The notes below the pieces were generated by a model. It searched no databases, was not told where the DNA came from, and saw only the letters and a program-made list of their open reading frames with translations. The position numbers and the translations under genes are program-made. Positions 36,977 to 46,196 of a DNA stretch of 64,000 nucleotides are shown piece after piece (within the stretch, counting starts at the first letter, position 1; each line of letters starts with the position of its first letter). Where the stretch lies: NCBI RefSeq assembly GCF_904848625.1, contig NZ_CAJHCP010000005.1:1-64000 (forward strand). Reading direction: 5' to 3'. Source of the DNA: Paraburkholderia metrosideri. GTDB lineage: Bacteria > Pseudomonadota > Gammaproteobacteria > Burkholderiales > Burkholderiaceae.

Positions 36977-37479
36977 CCTCCTGGCAGGGTTGTCAGCGAA
37001 AATGCGCAGTGTAGCGAAACGACAGGCAGCTCAGGACAAACAAAGTGCGCGTTGTCTGCCGCCGATGCGGCGCAGCGCCGTGAGATGCAGTGGTCCGCTT
37101 GTTGTCTCCTGCAATCTGAACTGCACCCCAAGAGCTGAACATCAATCAACCCTTGAGGTGTTGCCATGGCGAGGTGCAGTTAGCACTTCCAGCTAGAGGT
37201 CGTACAGCAGTTTTTGGTGGCAGGGGCAGGATCTGTCGGTGTTGCCCTATAGATCGTCAACAGTCACCGGTCGCATTGCGGTAACGAAATAACTAAATAC
37301 GTATGGCTTTTTTGTAAGGCGTATCCCGCCAATTCACGTCATTCGAAGTCATGGCGTCGATACTGTCTGTGCTTTTGTACTATGTTTCCTCTTGCATGAA
37401 GTCGTAGCCACACAGTTGGCTTTTCACGGCTGTGTGCCATGAAGCAGGATGCGAGCTCGCTCGCAACGGAGGAGACAAA
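36977..37479. other. Intergenic region with short inverted repeat
   Basis: Holds the divergent promoter region of the LysR and SGNH hydrolase genes. The only structure seen is the inverted repeat listed at 37119-37181. The segment from about 37240 to 37420 is noticeably more AT-rich than its surroundings. Confidence 0.5.
37119..37181. repeat. Short element bounded by aactgcacc / ggtgcagtt
   Basis: aactgcacc at 37119-37127 and its complement at 37173-37181 bound 63 bp. The edge, tgaactgcacccc, looks like the termini of IS3-family insertion sequences, so this may be the joined ends of an IS that lost its interior. No transposase remains. Confidence 0.4.
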
Positions 37480-38961
37480 ATGCAAGCGATACAAAGGACG
37501 AACCGGCTATCGTCGTGGATCACGTCGGTCGGAATGTCGCTATATGTCAGCGTGCGGCGCAGCAAATTACTCGCTGCCGCGGCACTGGCAGCGTGCGTTC
37601 TTGCGTCAGGCTCAGTCAGTGCCGATGACAACGATCGAAATGGCGGTGGCGGAGGCGGTAAATGGGCCGCGTCCTGGGCAACCTCGATTCAGGCAGCCTA
37701 TGTACTGCCCACCACGCCACAAGCTGCCTCCGTTCCCGGTTACGATCCGCAACCCGATCTGAGTTTTCCATTACCGGGTGCGACAACGAACGGCGCGGTC
37801 AATCAGACTTTCAGGATGATCATCAAGCCCGATCTATGGGGCGGCAAGATACGGGTGCGCTTTTCGAATGTGTTCGGCACCAAGCCGGTCACGTTCAGTC
37901 ATGCCGCGGTTGCACTGCAAAGTTATCAAGCGAACCTCGTGCCCGGCACCAGTGTGTCGCTGAGTTTCAACGGCAATCAAAGCGTGACGATTCCAGCCGG
38001 GCAACAGATATTCAGCGATCCTGTCGAGTTGCCGTTCGTGTCGCAAGGCGATCCTCACGCGTTGGCGGGACGCAACCTCGCGGTGAGTTTCGCCGTAGAT
38101 GGCGCGTCGGGTCCGGCGAGCTATCACGCGACAGCGTTCACGACTTCCTACATCAGCGCGCCCAATTCGGGTGATCAGGTTCTGGCCGAGGACGACACGG
38201 CCTATCCGTATTCCACCACATCGTATTTCTTCGTCAGCGAACTCGACGTGCTTGCGCCGCGCGATACGCTGGTGGTGGTCGCGTTCGGCGACTCGATCAC
38301 CGACGGTACGTTCTCCACGCTCAATGGCAGCGACCGCTGGGCCAATGTGATGTCGCGGCAACTTCACAACCGGCTGGGCGATCACGTCAGCGTGGTCGAT
38401 GAAGGGATTGGCGGCAACGGTGTGGTCGCGCAACTCGCCGGACAACCCGCCACGCAGCGTGTGAATCGCGATGTCATTTCGCTGTCGGGCGTGAACCTCG
38501 TGGTGTGGATGGAAGGCATCAACGATCTCGGCAACGCACAGTTGACGCCGCCGCCGATCATCGCGGGCTACCGGCAAGTGGTCGCGGCGCTGCGCAAGGC
38601 GAACATCGCGGTGATCGGCGCGACGCTCACGCCGAGCTTTGTTCCGAACGGACAGGTGCCCGCCAATAGCCCGCTGGCCGCAGCGGCGGGCGCAGCGTTC
38701 GCGGCCTCTTACGGCAGCGCTCAGGTGGATGGTTACCGCAAGACGCTCGATAACTTCATTCTGACGAGCAGACTGTTTGACGCAACCGCCGACTTCGCAG
38801 CCGTAACGACCGATCCGAGCACGGGGACCTTGTATCCGCAGTTCGTTCCGAATAGTGAGGGAAGTGCAGGGGATTATCTGCACCCTAATCGCGCGGGTTA
38901 TCAGGCGATGGGTGTGACGGCGGCGAATTCGGTCGTTGGGCTGCCGAGAAATGGACACTAG
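37480..38961 (+). CDS. Exported SGNH/GDSL hydrolase
   Basis: 493 residues. Start at ATG 37480 with GGAGGAG 5 nt upstream. A long N-terminal signal (KLLAAAALAACVLASGSVSA) is followed by a polar, glycine-rich linker (DDNDRNGGGGGGK) and the hydrolase. Block I is VVAFGDSITDGTFS with the nucleophilic serine; later blocks have GIGGNGVV, WMEGINDLG and the Asp/His block GDYLHPNRAGYQAM. Such enzymes are secreted or periplasmic esterases acting on acylated polysaccharides or lipids; the substrate is not readable. Monocistronic, ended by a strong terminator. Confidence 0.9.
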   Translation: MQAIQRTNRLSSWITSVGMSLYVSVRRSKLLAAAALAACVLASGSVSADDNDRNGGGGGGKWAASWATSIQAAYVLPTTPQAASVPGYDPQPDLSFPLPGATTNGAVNQTFRMIIKPDLWGGKIRVRFSNVFGTKPVTFSHAAVALQSYQANLVPGTSVSLSFNGNQSVTIPAGQQIFSDPVELPFVSQGDPHALAGRNLAVSFAVDGASGPASYHATAFTTSYISAPNSGDQVLAEDDTAYPYSTTSYFFVSELDVLAPRDTLVVVAFGDSITDGTFSTLNGSDRWANVMSRQLHNRLGDHVSVVDEGIGGNGVVAQLAGQPATQRVNRDVISLSGVNLVVWMEGINDLGNAQLTPPPIIAGYRQVVAALRKANIAVIGATLTPSFVPNGQVPANSPLAAAAGAAFAASYGSAQVDGYRKTLDNFILTSRLFDATADFAAVTTDPSTGTLYPQFVPNSEGSAGDYLHPNRAGYQAMGVTAANSVVGLPRNGH

Positions 38962-38999
38962 CCCTGTCTCGCGATCCATGAAATAGGGTTGTCTCGCCA

Positions 39000-39042
39000 G
39001 GTCGCAACCGTTCGCCTGAGGTGAAGCGGTTGCGACCTTTTT
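39000..39042 (+). terminator. Rho-independent terminator of the SGNH hydrolase gene
   Basis: An 11-bp perfect stem (ggtcgcaaccg at 39000-39010, cggttgcgacc at 39027-39037) with a 16-nt loop is followed by five T. It lies 38 bp after the hydrolase stop. Confidence 0.93.
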
Positions 39043-39488
39043 CTGCACTGAAGCAGTGCTCCCAGATTCCGTCGCCCACGCGCTTGATGTGTGCGGACCG
39101 GATGTTTTATTTCCACCGCGAAGCAAACTCCGTAGTTATGACGGAGGCGGTTCTCGTTTCCGGGCCGCAGCGGTGGTTCACGCGTTTGCCAGGCCTTCGC
39201 GCGGCATGTCCTCATAGCGGTTCGAGATATCAAGAACGTATGTCGAAGGGCTTGGATCTGTTCGTCGACGAAAGCTACTTCGCGCGCGAGCGTGGGACCA
39301 GGCTCACCGGGTTTCGACACGCTTGCGTTGAAAATACATCGACGGCTAGGTTGGCGCGGCCAATGTAAACTCGGCGTTGAGCAGATGGCTCCCAATCGAG
39401 AGGAGAGAGTTCAAAAAAATCAACTCCAACTGCACACGGTATAGTGCTCCCCAGCGCGTGTCCGGCCGCCAAACGGAGTGAAACTCGC
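39043..39488. other. Intergenic region, no supported gene
   Basis: Two overlapping antiparallel frames of about 110 and 145 codons exist, but neither has a ribosome-binding site, signal or recognisable motif. The minus frame (LAREVAFVDEQIQALR) has a protein-like look and might be a relic. The promoter of the beta-barrel gene should lie at its right end. Confidence 0.4.
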
Positions 39489-40472
39489 ATGCGATTTTCC
39501 ACTGGAAGCTTCCGCAGTGTTGCGCGGGTCCTATCGGCCCGGTTTCTTGTCGCTTGTCTCGCAGTTACAAGCTCTGCATCTCTTATGGCGCAGTCCAGCA
39601 GGGACATCATCGGCGCTGCGCGTCTTGGTTCAGGCTATGCGCACATTCTCAACTTGACCGCGACGCCGGACATCAGCTCTTCACATCTCGACATCTCAGA
39701 TGATGCCGTCCCGCACTCACTGACCATCACCCGGATTCCCTACGAGGGCAGTCTGGTCACGTTTTCGGATCGAAATAGCGTTGGCTGGCGCGTTTCCGGC
39801 GGTTATTTTCGCGAAAAGGACGAATTCGCGGTCGACGCGCCGAACGGCGCGGCAGGCAGCATCGCAAGCAAATGGTCGGCCTTTAGCGCGACAGGCGGCC
39901 TGTTCCTGAAAAGCAGGCTCGGCTATGGGTTCACATTCGAGCCGGGTGTGGATTTTAGCGTAGCGAGGTTGCTCAATGACGCCTCGTATGCAGGCGCGGC
40001 CACCGGCTTGAAACCTGTGCTTGATGGACCGCTATTCAACTGGCACGAAAACGCATGGCTGATTACACCGAATGCCGCGCTCGAATGGTCGACGAGCCTG
40101 GCGCCGGGGCAGCAGCTGACTGTTCGTGGACATGTTGCGTGGTCGTGGATCTCAAGCTTCGACGAGTCTGATCCGTTACTGCGGTTCAGACAAACGGCCG
40201 GTTCATGGTCGGTCCAGTCGACTTACTCGGCGCCTACCGGTGCTCAGCTCTTTGCGCGCCCGTTGAACTACGTTATCGACGCGGGCTACGGCGGATTCTT
40301 CGGGCCCAATCACGACGCTCTTGGATTTTCAACGTTGGCGAACGTCGGGGCCGGATTCGAACTTCCCCTTTCAAAAGACAACCCACAGTCGAAACGCGTG
40401 CGGGCGGGAGCAGCCTATCTATTTGGGCCCCACGTCAAAGGATGGACAGTCAGTCTGGCTCTGACGTATTGA
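39489..40472 (+). CDS. Outer-membrane beta-barrel protein (autotransporter-barrel-like)
   Basis: 327 residues. Start at ATG 39489 (MRFSTGSF); a frame from 39444 is longer but without support. The signal peptide ends near SSASLMAQ. The mature protein is a series of alternating hydrophobic strands (GWRVSGGYFREKDEF, YGFTFEPGVDFSVARLL, QLTVRGHVAWSW, VRAGAAYLFGPHVKGW) with a terminal SLALTY, typical of an outer-membrane barrel. It looks like solitary autotransporter-type barrels without a passenger domain. Function unknown. Confidence 0.7.
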   Translation: MRFSTGSFRSVARVLSARFLVACLAVTSSASLMAQSSRDIIGAARLGSGYAHILNLTATPDISSSHLDISDDAVPHSLTITRIPYEGSLVTFSDRNSVGWRVSGGYFREKDEFAVDAPNGAAGSIASKWSAFSATGGLFLKSRLGYGFTFEPGVDFSVARLLNDASYAGAATGLKPVLDGPLFNWHENAWLITPNAALEWSTSLAPGQQLTVRGHVAWSWISSFDESDPLLRFRQTAGSWSVQSTYSAPTGAQLFARPLNYVIDAGYGGFFGPNHDALGFSTLANVGAGFELPLSKDNPQSKRVRAGAAYLFGPHVKGWTVSLALTY

Positions 40473-40674
40473 TTGGCCGGTGCGGGTCGCACGGGGAGGC
40501 TCGCCATCGTGGCTCAGTTCGGCCAACAAGCGCCGTTTAGCAGGCTCCGCTATAGGACGATGAAGCGACTGCTCGGCACCAGTAAACGGCCGGCCCGATT
40601 CCATGAGACTGCGACACGCCAGGAATCTGGCGGGACACGTTGGTCAATGCTCGCTTGGCTTGTTCAGTGGTGTA

Positions 40675-41082
40675 TCAATCTTTCAAATGAGTGAATTTGT
40701 CTTTTGTTGCTACGTCTCGACGGCTGTATTTCCAGGCGCCGTTCTCCCGCTTAAGCCAATCGTCATAGACACAAATGTAGCCGTCCAGAGCACCGTCCTT
40801 TTTTGCGAAGAATTGCAGATAGCACTTTTGACGAGCATTTTCACCGTCGACCGAAATAATTTCGTTGGTTGTGAGGTGATACATAGTCCCAAACGTCGCG
40901 CTGCACGTAGGAACGAAAGCCTTCAACTGCTCGGTACCTTTTAGTTTCGATCCGCCCAATGCCGCATTGAAGACTCCGTCGGCTGTGAAACACGTTGCCC
41001 ATGCATCAGCATTGCCCTCGTCGAGCGAGAAGTTGTATTTTGCGTTTAATGCCTTGATTTCCTGAATATCACTAGATGTCAT
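40675..41082 (-). CDS. SnoaL/NTF2-like protein
   Basis: 135 residues from ATG 41082 (MTSSDIQEIKALNAKYNFS). The cone-shaped NTF2-like fold is indicated by DIQEIKALNAKYNFSLDEG, DAWATCFTADGVF, MYHLTTNEIISVDGENARQKCY and DDWLKRENGAWKYSRRDV. Family members act as isomerases, dehydratases or small-molecule binding proteins. It is downstream of an SDR gene on the same strand, with which it probably forms a catabolic or biosynthetic pair. Confidence 0.85.
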   Translation of the reverse strand: MTSSDIQEIKALNAKYNFSLDEGNADAWATCFTADGVFNAALGGSKLKGTEQLKAFVPTCSATFGTMYHLTTNEIISVDGENARQKCYLQFFAKKDGALDGYICVYDDWLKRENGAWKYSRRDVATKDKFTHLKD

Positions 41083-41392
41083 TTTAGTCACCTTTATAAA
41101 GGTTATTGAATTGCCGTGCGGCAAGCAGCTCACGTACGCCAGTCTGGCAATCGCCGAGGCCGGCGAGCCAGGTCTGCGCGCAAAGCGGTTTGCCGTGTAC
41201 GGATGCGCCAGGCCTTCGACCCCAGCGGGGACGTCGGTTGTATAGCGCTCGATCGCTGCCACGACCACATGGATGTCCTCAAGCGCGCTGCCGACGAATT
41301 GCAGGCTGAACTTGTCTTATCTGTATTGGTTCGAGCTGCGACCGGCCACGGAGCAACGAAGATATTGCGGTGGTCGCCGATAGTCCTGGTAC
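41083..41392. other. Gap between SDR and NTF2-like gene
   Basis: 310 bp. The minus frame that leads into the NTF2-like gene reads DKFSLQFVGSALEDIHVVVAAIERY without a stop, which looks protein-like and may be the tail of a lost gene. No start or domain can be assigned. Confidence 0.35.
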
Positions 41393-42103
41393 TTACCGCC
41401 CAGCGCTTTGGCCGCCATCCACGTGCAGGATTTCTCCCGTAATGAAGGGTGCCGACTCGAGGAACAGAATAGCGTTGGTGATATCGCTGGTCTCGCCCAT
41501 GCGGCCGAGCGGATGGAGCGCGTCGAGCATGTCGTGATATTGCGCCGGGTGCATGGGAGTCTTAATGATTCCCGGTGCAACAGCATTCACACGAATGCCT
41601 TTTCTGGCGTACTCAATCGCCAATGACTTCGTTGCGGCGTTCAGACCGCCCTTTGTCAGCGCTGCCAGTACCGAATAGATGCCGCTGATCGCCTGGTCCA
41701 CGACGCTGGCGGTCACACTGACGACGTGGCCGCCCGCCTGCTTTTCCATTTCGGCGATGGCAAGTTGCGTGATGTGATAGAAGCCCGCCATATTCACGTT
41801 CATTACAGCGGCGTAGTCTTCCCTCGTGTTTTCCGTGAAAGGCTTGCCAATGTAGATACCGGCGTTGTTTACCAGAGTGTCTATCCGGCCAAACTTTGCG
41901 ACGGCTTCGGAAATCACACGTTGCGCGGTTTCTGGATTGCCGATATCACCGGCGACGGCCAGAACATTCGGATCGTCCGACGGCTTGATCGAACGTGCCG
42001 TCGCAACGACGCGGTAGTCGAGCTTGCGAAATGCCTTGACGACGTCGGCACCAATGCCTTGCGATGCACCGGTAACGACGACAACCTTTTGATGCGTGCT
42101 CAT
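41393..42103 (-). CDS. SDR-family protein lacking the catalytic tyrosine
   Basis: 236 residues. The cofactor site TGASQGIGADVV, the NNAG motif and the C-terminal FITGEILHVDGGQSAG are those of short-chain dehydrogenases. The usual YxxxK is replaced: the lysine-bearing segment reads SVLAALTKGGLNAATKSLA, so the position four before the lysine is Ala, not Tyr. A tyrosine lies further upstream (GIYSV). A subgroup of SDRs has this TKGG arrangement. It is divergent from the LysR gene at 42361, the classical layout for regulation by that protein. Confidence 0.87.
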   Translation of the reverse strand: MSTHQKVVVVTGASQGIGADVVKAFRKLDYRVVATARSIKPSDDPNVLAVAGDIGNPETAQRVISEAVAKFGRIDTLVNNAGIYIGKPFTENTREDYAAVMNVNMAGFYHITQLAIAEMEKQAGGHVVSVTASVVDQAISGIYSVLAALTKGGLNAATKSLAIEYARKGIRVNAVAPGIIKTPMHPAQYHDMLDALHPLGRMGETSDITNAILFLESAPFITGEILHVDGGQSAGR

Positions 42104-42360
42104 GCTTTACTCCAGAAAACGTAGTTGTGTGGCGTGACGACGAATGAGCTGATCAACGTCAATGCGGAGGCATTGCGCTGGCTTTCGAGTACACGCGCCG
42201 GACAAACAGTCTTGCGTAGCGGCAACGAATGGAAAATCGACGGAGAGAGTTGCCACACCGCTCTGCGTAGTGACATTCATGCTTGCTTGATTCGAATGGT
42301 GATTCATTTACGCTGACAGCGGTAGAATGCCGACATGACTTTCAGTTATTCTCCCTGCAA

Positions 42361-43254
42361 ATGAATGACAAGCTGTCGACCCTTCAGCTATTTGTACGGG
42401 TTGCCCACACATCGAGTTTCACCAAAGCCGGCCGGGAATTGGGCTTAAGCCAACCGTCGGCATCGCGGCGCATCTCGGAGCTCGAGGAAGAAGTCGGCGC
42501 TGCGCTATTCATAAGAAGCACGCGAGCCGTCACGTTGACGGAGGCGGGTACCGATTACCTCGCCCGCGTTGAAGCGATTCTCTCCGCACTAAATGAAGCA
42601 GACCACGCTGCGCGAGGAACGGCGGAGCTGCGGGGCCATCTACGCGTCGCTTTGTCGACCAGTTTCGGGGTGCGCGAGGTTATCCCGCGGATAGGACGGT
42701 TCATGAGCGCGCACCCGGCGTTGCACGTTGAACTGCGAATGGCAGACGACCGGCAGGATCTGATCGCTGAAGGTGTGGATGTGGCGTTCCGCTTTGGACA
42801 GCTGAAGGACTCAAATGCCACTTCAACGATGCTTGGGCGGTGCCCCCGGATGCTGGTCGCCTCTCCGGACTATCTGGCCAGCGCGGGAATGCCGCTCGAG
42901 CCGGGCGACCTGGCCAGACATACCTTCGTCAAGGGCCCATCGGGTGCCGGAGTGCGCGGCTGGACCTTTGAAAAGGGTGGACGCCGGCTCATGGTCCGGG
43001 GAGAGGGACGTCTGACTATCTCCCTGAACGAAGGAACCACAGCTGCGGCCGTTGCGGGCCTTGGGATTCTGGCCACAGGGTCATGGGGGTGCCGCGCCGA
43101 GCTGTCCGATGGCCGGCTCATCCCTTTGTTGCCCGATTGGGCGGTCGAGCCACTTGAGGTCAATGCCGTTTATCCCGCTGCCCGGGCCGCCCGAGCGGCC
43201 GCCCGAGCCATCGTTGCGTATCTTGCCGATGAACTGAAAGCGATCTCGGTCTAG
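42361..43254 (+). CDS. LysR-family transcriptional regulator
   Basis: 297 residues from ATG 42361 (MNDKLSTLQLFVRV). Helix-turn-helix SFTKAGRELGLSQPSASRRISELE and effector domain LRVALSTSFGVREVIPRIGRFM. Divergent from the SDR gene, with a 257-bp intergenic region that should hold its T-N11-A type sites. A longer frame from 42283 is possible but unsupported. Its stop overlaps the stop of a small convergent frame. Confidence 0.92.
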   Translation: MNDKLSTLQLFVRVAHTSSFTKAGRELGLSQPSASRRISELEEEVGAALFIRSTRAVTLTEAGTDYLARVEAILSALNEADHAARGTAELRGHLRVALSTSFGVREVIPRIGRFMSAHPALHVELRMADDRQDLIAEGVDVAFRFGQLKDSNATSTMLGRCPRMLVASPDYLASAGMPLEPGDLARHTFVKGPSGAGVRGWTFEKGGRRLMVRGEGRLTISLNEGTTAAAVAGLGILATGSWGCRAELSDGRLIPLLPDWAVEPLEVNAVYPAARAARAAARAIVAYLADELKAISV

Positions 43255-43493
43255 TGTCGATTTGCGACCAAACCGTAGCCTTGCCGCCAGGCGCGGCGTT
43301 GGTCGTCGATGCGGTCTTGCTGGTATTCGAACTCGACATGGTCGTGCTCGCCGACATAGACGAGATCGTGTCGCTTGTTCCAAGTCCTGCTGTCGTTGCT
43401 GAAGTAGTCGACTGTATCTGCATGTCCGCTGAATTCAACGTGAAACTGCGCGATGCGGCGGCAAAGCGCATGGCGCCGCAGGAAAATTTCTGA
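43251..43493 (-). CDS. Small protein frame without ATG, convergent with LysR; possibly truncated
   Basis: About 80 codons between an in-frame TAA (43494-43496) and the TAG at 43251-43253. No ATG, GTG or TTG is in frame near the beginning, so either a rare start is used or the 5' end is lost by a frameshift. The translation is highly protein-like: LCRRIAQFHVEFSGHADTVD, then YFSNDSRTWNKRHDLVYVGE, HDHVEFEYQQDRIDD and AWRQGYGLVANRH. From memory it resembles short conserved Burkholderia hypotheticals. Its stop overlaps the LysR stop by two bases. Confidence 0.5.
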   Translation of the reverse strand, partial: SEIFLRRHALCRRIAQFHVEFSGHADTVDYFSNDSRTWNKRHDLVYVGEHDHVEFEYQQDRIDDQRRAWRQGYGLVANRH

Positions 43494-43694
43494 TTAGTGA
43501 AGTGCCCCAGCCGGACCAGGGCGCCTCCCTTACTGGGACGAACTGTAACTCTAGTGACCAGACACTGCGCAATGAAGCCCGAACGCTCGGGTAGACCCAC
43601 GCCGGCCGCTGTCGGGCTCAGATCCACCAATGCCCGCTGTTGATTCAGGCCGACGCAGACGTTTAAACGCCGGCTCGTTAAGACTCCGCGAAAA

Positions 43695-44261
43695 TCAACG
43701 AGGGGTGTAAGAGAACTTCTGGCCGCCAACGCTTGCCTCGTACATCAGCCCGCCCTTGGCCACGGTAAAGACAGCCATGCCTTTTCGAAAGGCGCCGGTC
43801 GTTTTGGCATCTTTCTTGCCGCCACTTACGTTAGTAGAGGTGCCGCCCGTCGTGCCTGCCTGTGCGCCAGCCGCCGCGGTGATCGCGATCGCGTTGGCAT
43901 CTGCGCCAAATTCAAAGTTACCATGGGTGAATTCTTTGAGGGCTCGTTCATCCTTGAACAAGATGAGCTCACTGTACACTTGCCCCCCAAGCTGCAAGCC
44001 CACGGTGATCTGAGTCATCGATGTATCGCCGATATGTTTCCCTTGCGCATAGACGCGACCCTTCCCATGGGCACCGCCTATACCAACTCCCCCTTTGCCA
44101 ATCTTCGGAAACACGGCGTAACCATAAGCACTATGCAGAAGACTGCCGCTTTCTCCCGCGTTCCTGAACAGGTTGAGGGTGTCCGTATATTCGTCGGCCC
44201 GAGCAGCACCAATGGGCAACATCAACAGGACTGCGAGCATCAATATCAGACGTTTGAGCAT
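43695..44261 (-). CDS. YSC84-type (SYLF domain) lipid-binding protein
   Basis: 188 residues. Signal peptide LILMLAVLLMLPIGAARA, then a SYLF/YSC84 domain: SGSLLHSAYGYAVFPKIGKGG, GVGGA-like GIGGAHGKGRVY and GLQLGGQVYSELILF. The bacterial members are periplasmic or outer-membrane-associated, bind lipids and are often stress-induced. A glycine/threonine-rich insert (AQAGTTGGTSTNVSGGKKD) precedes the final strands. Monocistronic. Confidence 0.88.
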   Translation of the reverse strand: MLKRLILMLAVLLMLPIGAARADEYTDTLNLFRNAGESGSLLHSAYGYAVFPKIGKGGVGIGGAHGKGRVYAQGKHIGDTSMTQITVGLQLGGQVYSELILFKDERALKEFTHGNFEFGADANAIAITAAAGAQAGTTGGTSTNVSGGKKDAKTTGAFRKGMAVFTVAKGGLMYEASVGGQKFSYTPR

Positions 44262-44437
44262 GATAGGTTCTCCATGGATTGATCGAGTTCAAGCACTGCC
44301 GTGACATCCGCCCACTCATCGTGCCAGTAGCAGAAAAATACTTTGCTGGATCGCTGCATCACGCAGATCTCAGGCGAAGTATCCTGGCGGCCAGCGGCGG
44401 TGAGTCCGGCACGTTTCCATACGCCGACTTTTATGTT

Positions 44438-44713
44438 TCAGGCGTTCACAGCCTCCTTGAATGCCTTGCCGGCCGTGAACTTCACGGTCTTCGCAGCGGC
44501 GATCTGAATCTCGACGCCAGTCGAGGGAATACGACCGGCTCGCGCGGCACGGGCACCTATTGAAAAAGATCCGAAGCCCATCAAGTGGACGGCGTCGCCC
44601 TTAGTGACTGCATCCGTGATTGTGGAGATGAACGCGTCGATCGTTCCTCCCGTGGCCGTCTTGCTTGCGCCGGTCGTGGCCACGACTGCTTCTACGAGTT
44701 CATGTTTGTTCAT
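44438..44713 (-). CDS. HU-family DNA-binding protein
   Basis: 91 residues from ATG 44713 ([15 protein letters not shown]) with AGGAG upstream. Classical HU fold: [40 protein letters not shown] with the arm region, then [21 protein letters not shown]. The DNA-intercalating proline motif of the arm (GRNP in E. coli HU) appears as GRIP. Bends and compacts DNA as a dimer. It is an extra HU-like copy rather than the main one, judging by its accessory setting. Confidence 0.92.
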   Translation of the reverse strand: MNKHELVEAVVATTGASKTATGGTIDAFISTITDAVTKGDAVHLMGFGSFSIGARAARAGRIPSTGVEIQIAAAKTVKFTAGKAFKEAVNA

Positions 44714-44971
44714 CGGAATCACTCCTGTGATGGTGGCGTGGTAACCGTAGCCGACGATCGAGGCGCGCGCAATTGCCCCTTGGGCCTATTTCGGGCAGCA
44801 CAATCACCTGTGCGACGCTGTTGTCTCGTGGCTGTCGAGAGGCAAAAAAGTTGATGGTCTGGAATGCCCGCAGAAACCGTGCTCAGACGGCGTAGGGCAT
44901 TTTCGACTACGACTTGAACATCGGGGCCGCCTGACGGGGATCATCGAATACGGACAACGTTAGCCGGAACC

Positions 44972-45895
44972 TCACCCCGAGCGCTGCCGCTTTAGTTGAT
45001 CGATGCGGAGACGGAAGCTTTGGAGTAGACACGCTTTGTCGCCACACGCGTTGCGAGAAGTGAGAAGCCATGTGCGTTGATCCGCCTTGAGTCGCTTTTT
45101 GTTGGCAGACACTTTCATCGCTTGATCGTAGACGTTTGACAACGTTTCATCGAGCCGGGCGAGGTCCGCATCCCCGCATATGAGCTGAGCTTGAACCGAT
45201 ATGAGTTTCCCGCAATCAAAGCTCTGCATCAGCGCTGCCTTCGATCCACGTTGGGTTTCCAGCAATCCGGGCTTGCATAGCCCTTCCAACGATTGGCAGG
45301 CAACCTCGCGGCCAACCCATGCCATGTCTCGTGCACCATATTGTTTGACGAAGCGATTAATGCCGGCGTGACTGACTCCTCTTTGCATTGCATTTGCCGC
45401 GATTATTTCGTTGCACAAAGAATCCTGGACGTAGGTTCGCTCATCGCGCCGGTAGCAGCTATGAAAGCCAAGCAGCCCGGTACCGAGAACGCTTCGGCGC
45501 TGGCCCGAAGCGAACAGAATGGAAGCGCAAGCGGACGCGCACTTCGCATCATTTGGAACGGTGGTATAGACGCGCACCTTGTCCATTGCATCGACGACAC
45601 GAAAGGCCGCCTCGACATTTCCTCCGGGACTGTTTAATACAAGGACAACGAGTCCTTCTCTATCACGATCGGCCATTTTGGCGGACGCCAGGAACCTGTC
45701 GGCGTCACCGTCCCGAATGCTTCCTTTGCCGACAACCAATTTCAGCGCAAGCTGGGGTTGGTAGTAGATGTTGAAATCCATCCCTTGAACTACCCGGGGG
45801 AGCATCAGCACTGTGAGAAAAAGTGCCACACGAAAGCGTTGCATCAGGCCTGGCATCGTCGCCTGCGTGGCTACTTGGTGCTCGTTGCTACGCAT
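44972..45895 (-). CDS. ClpP-like protease domain fused to LprI-type domain
   Basis: 307 residues from ATG 45895 (GGGGGAG upstream). A hydrophobic leader (residues 22-38) precedes a ClpP/crotonase-fold domain (about 40-215): VLNSPGGNVEAAFRVVDAM, then CASACASILFASG with Ser121 as likely nucleophile and GFHSCY with His145. The C-terminus (about 228-305) is a lysozyme-inhibitor LprI-type (DUF1311) domain: DCGKLISVQAQLICGDADL and LDETLSNVYDQAM, with cysteines that would form disulfides (ACGDKACL). It is probably periplasmic. Proteolytic activity is not proven; some members have only a scaffold role. Confidence 0.8.
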   Translation of the reverse strand: MRSNEHQVATQATMPGLMQRFRVALFLTVLMLPRVVQGMDFNIYYQPQLALKLVVGKGSIRDGDADRFLASAKMADRDREGLVVLVLNSPGGNVEAAFRVVDAMDKVRVYTTVPNDAKCASACASILFASGQRRSVLGTGLLGFHSCYRRDERTYVQDSLCNEIIAANAMQRGVSHAGINRFVKQYGARDMAWVGREVACQSLEGLCKPGLLETQRGSKAALMQSFDCGKLISVQAQLICGDADLARLDETLSNVYDQAMKVSANKKRLKADQRTWLLTSRNACGDKACLLQSFRLRIDQLKRQRSG

Positions 45896-46196
45896 ACATG
45901 TCTCCCCCTTGATGTCAGAGGCAGAATCGTCTTGTCTAGGCAGTGTAGCGACACGCTATGACGTCCTCTGATGCAATTCATGAAAGGAAGGTGCATAGGA
46001 GAATATCTACTTTGGCTGCCGCCCTGAATGCTGCCCGACGTCTTGCGACGGTGCACTTCGATAAAACGTGCGCGAGAACCGGAGTAAATTGTGATTGTGG
46101 CTGAATCAGCGGTTCAGTCGTCGTCGTTCTAATGGCCATCAATGCGTCGTGGCCGCAAAAGTTTGCTATCCAGTCGCCTCGAATCTGGAGAACCTG

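Noticed and set aside
39000..39042. Possible small RNA or tRNA-like fold after the SGNH hydrolase
   Set aside because: Hairpin plus five T directly after a gene is a standard terminator.
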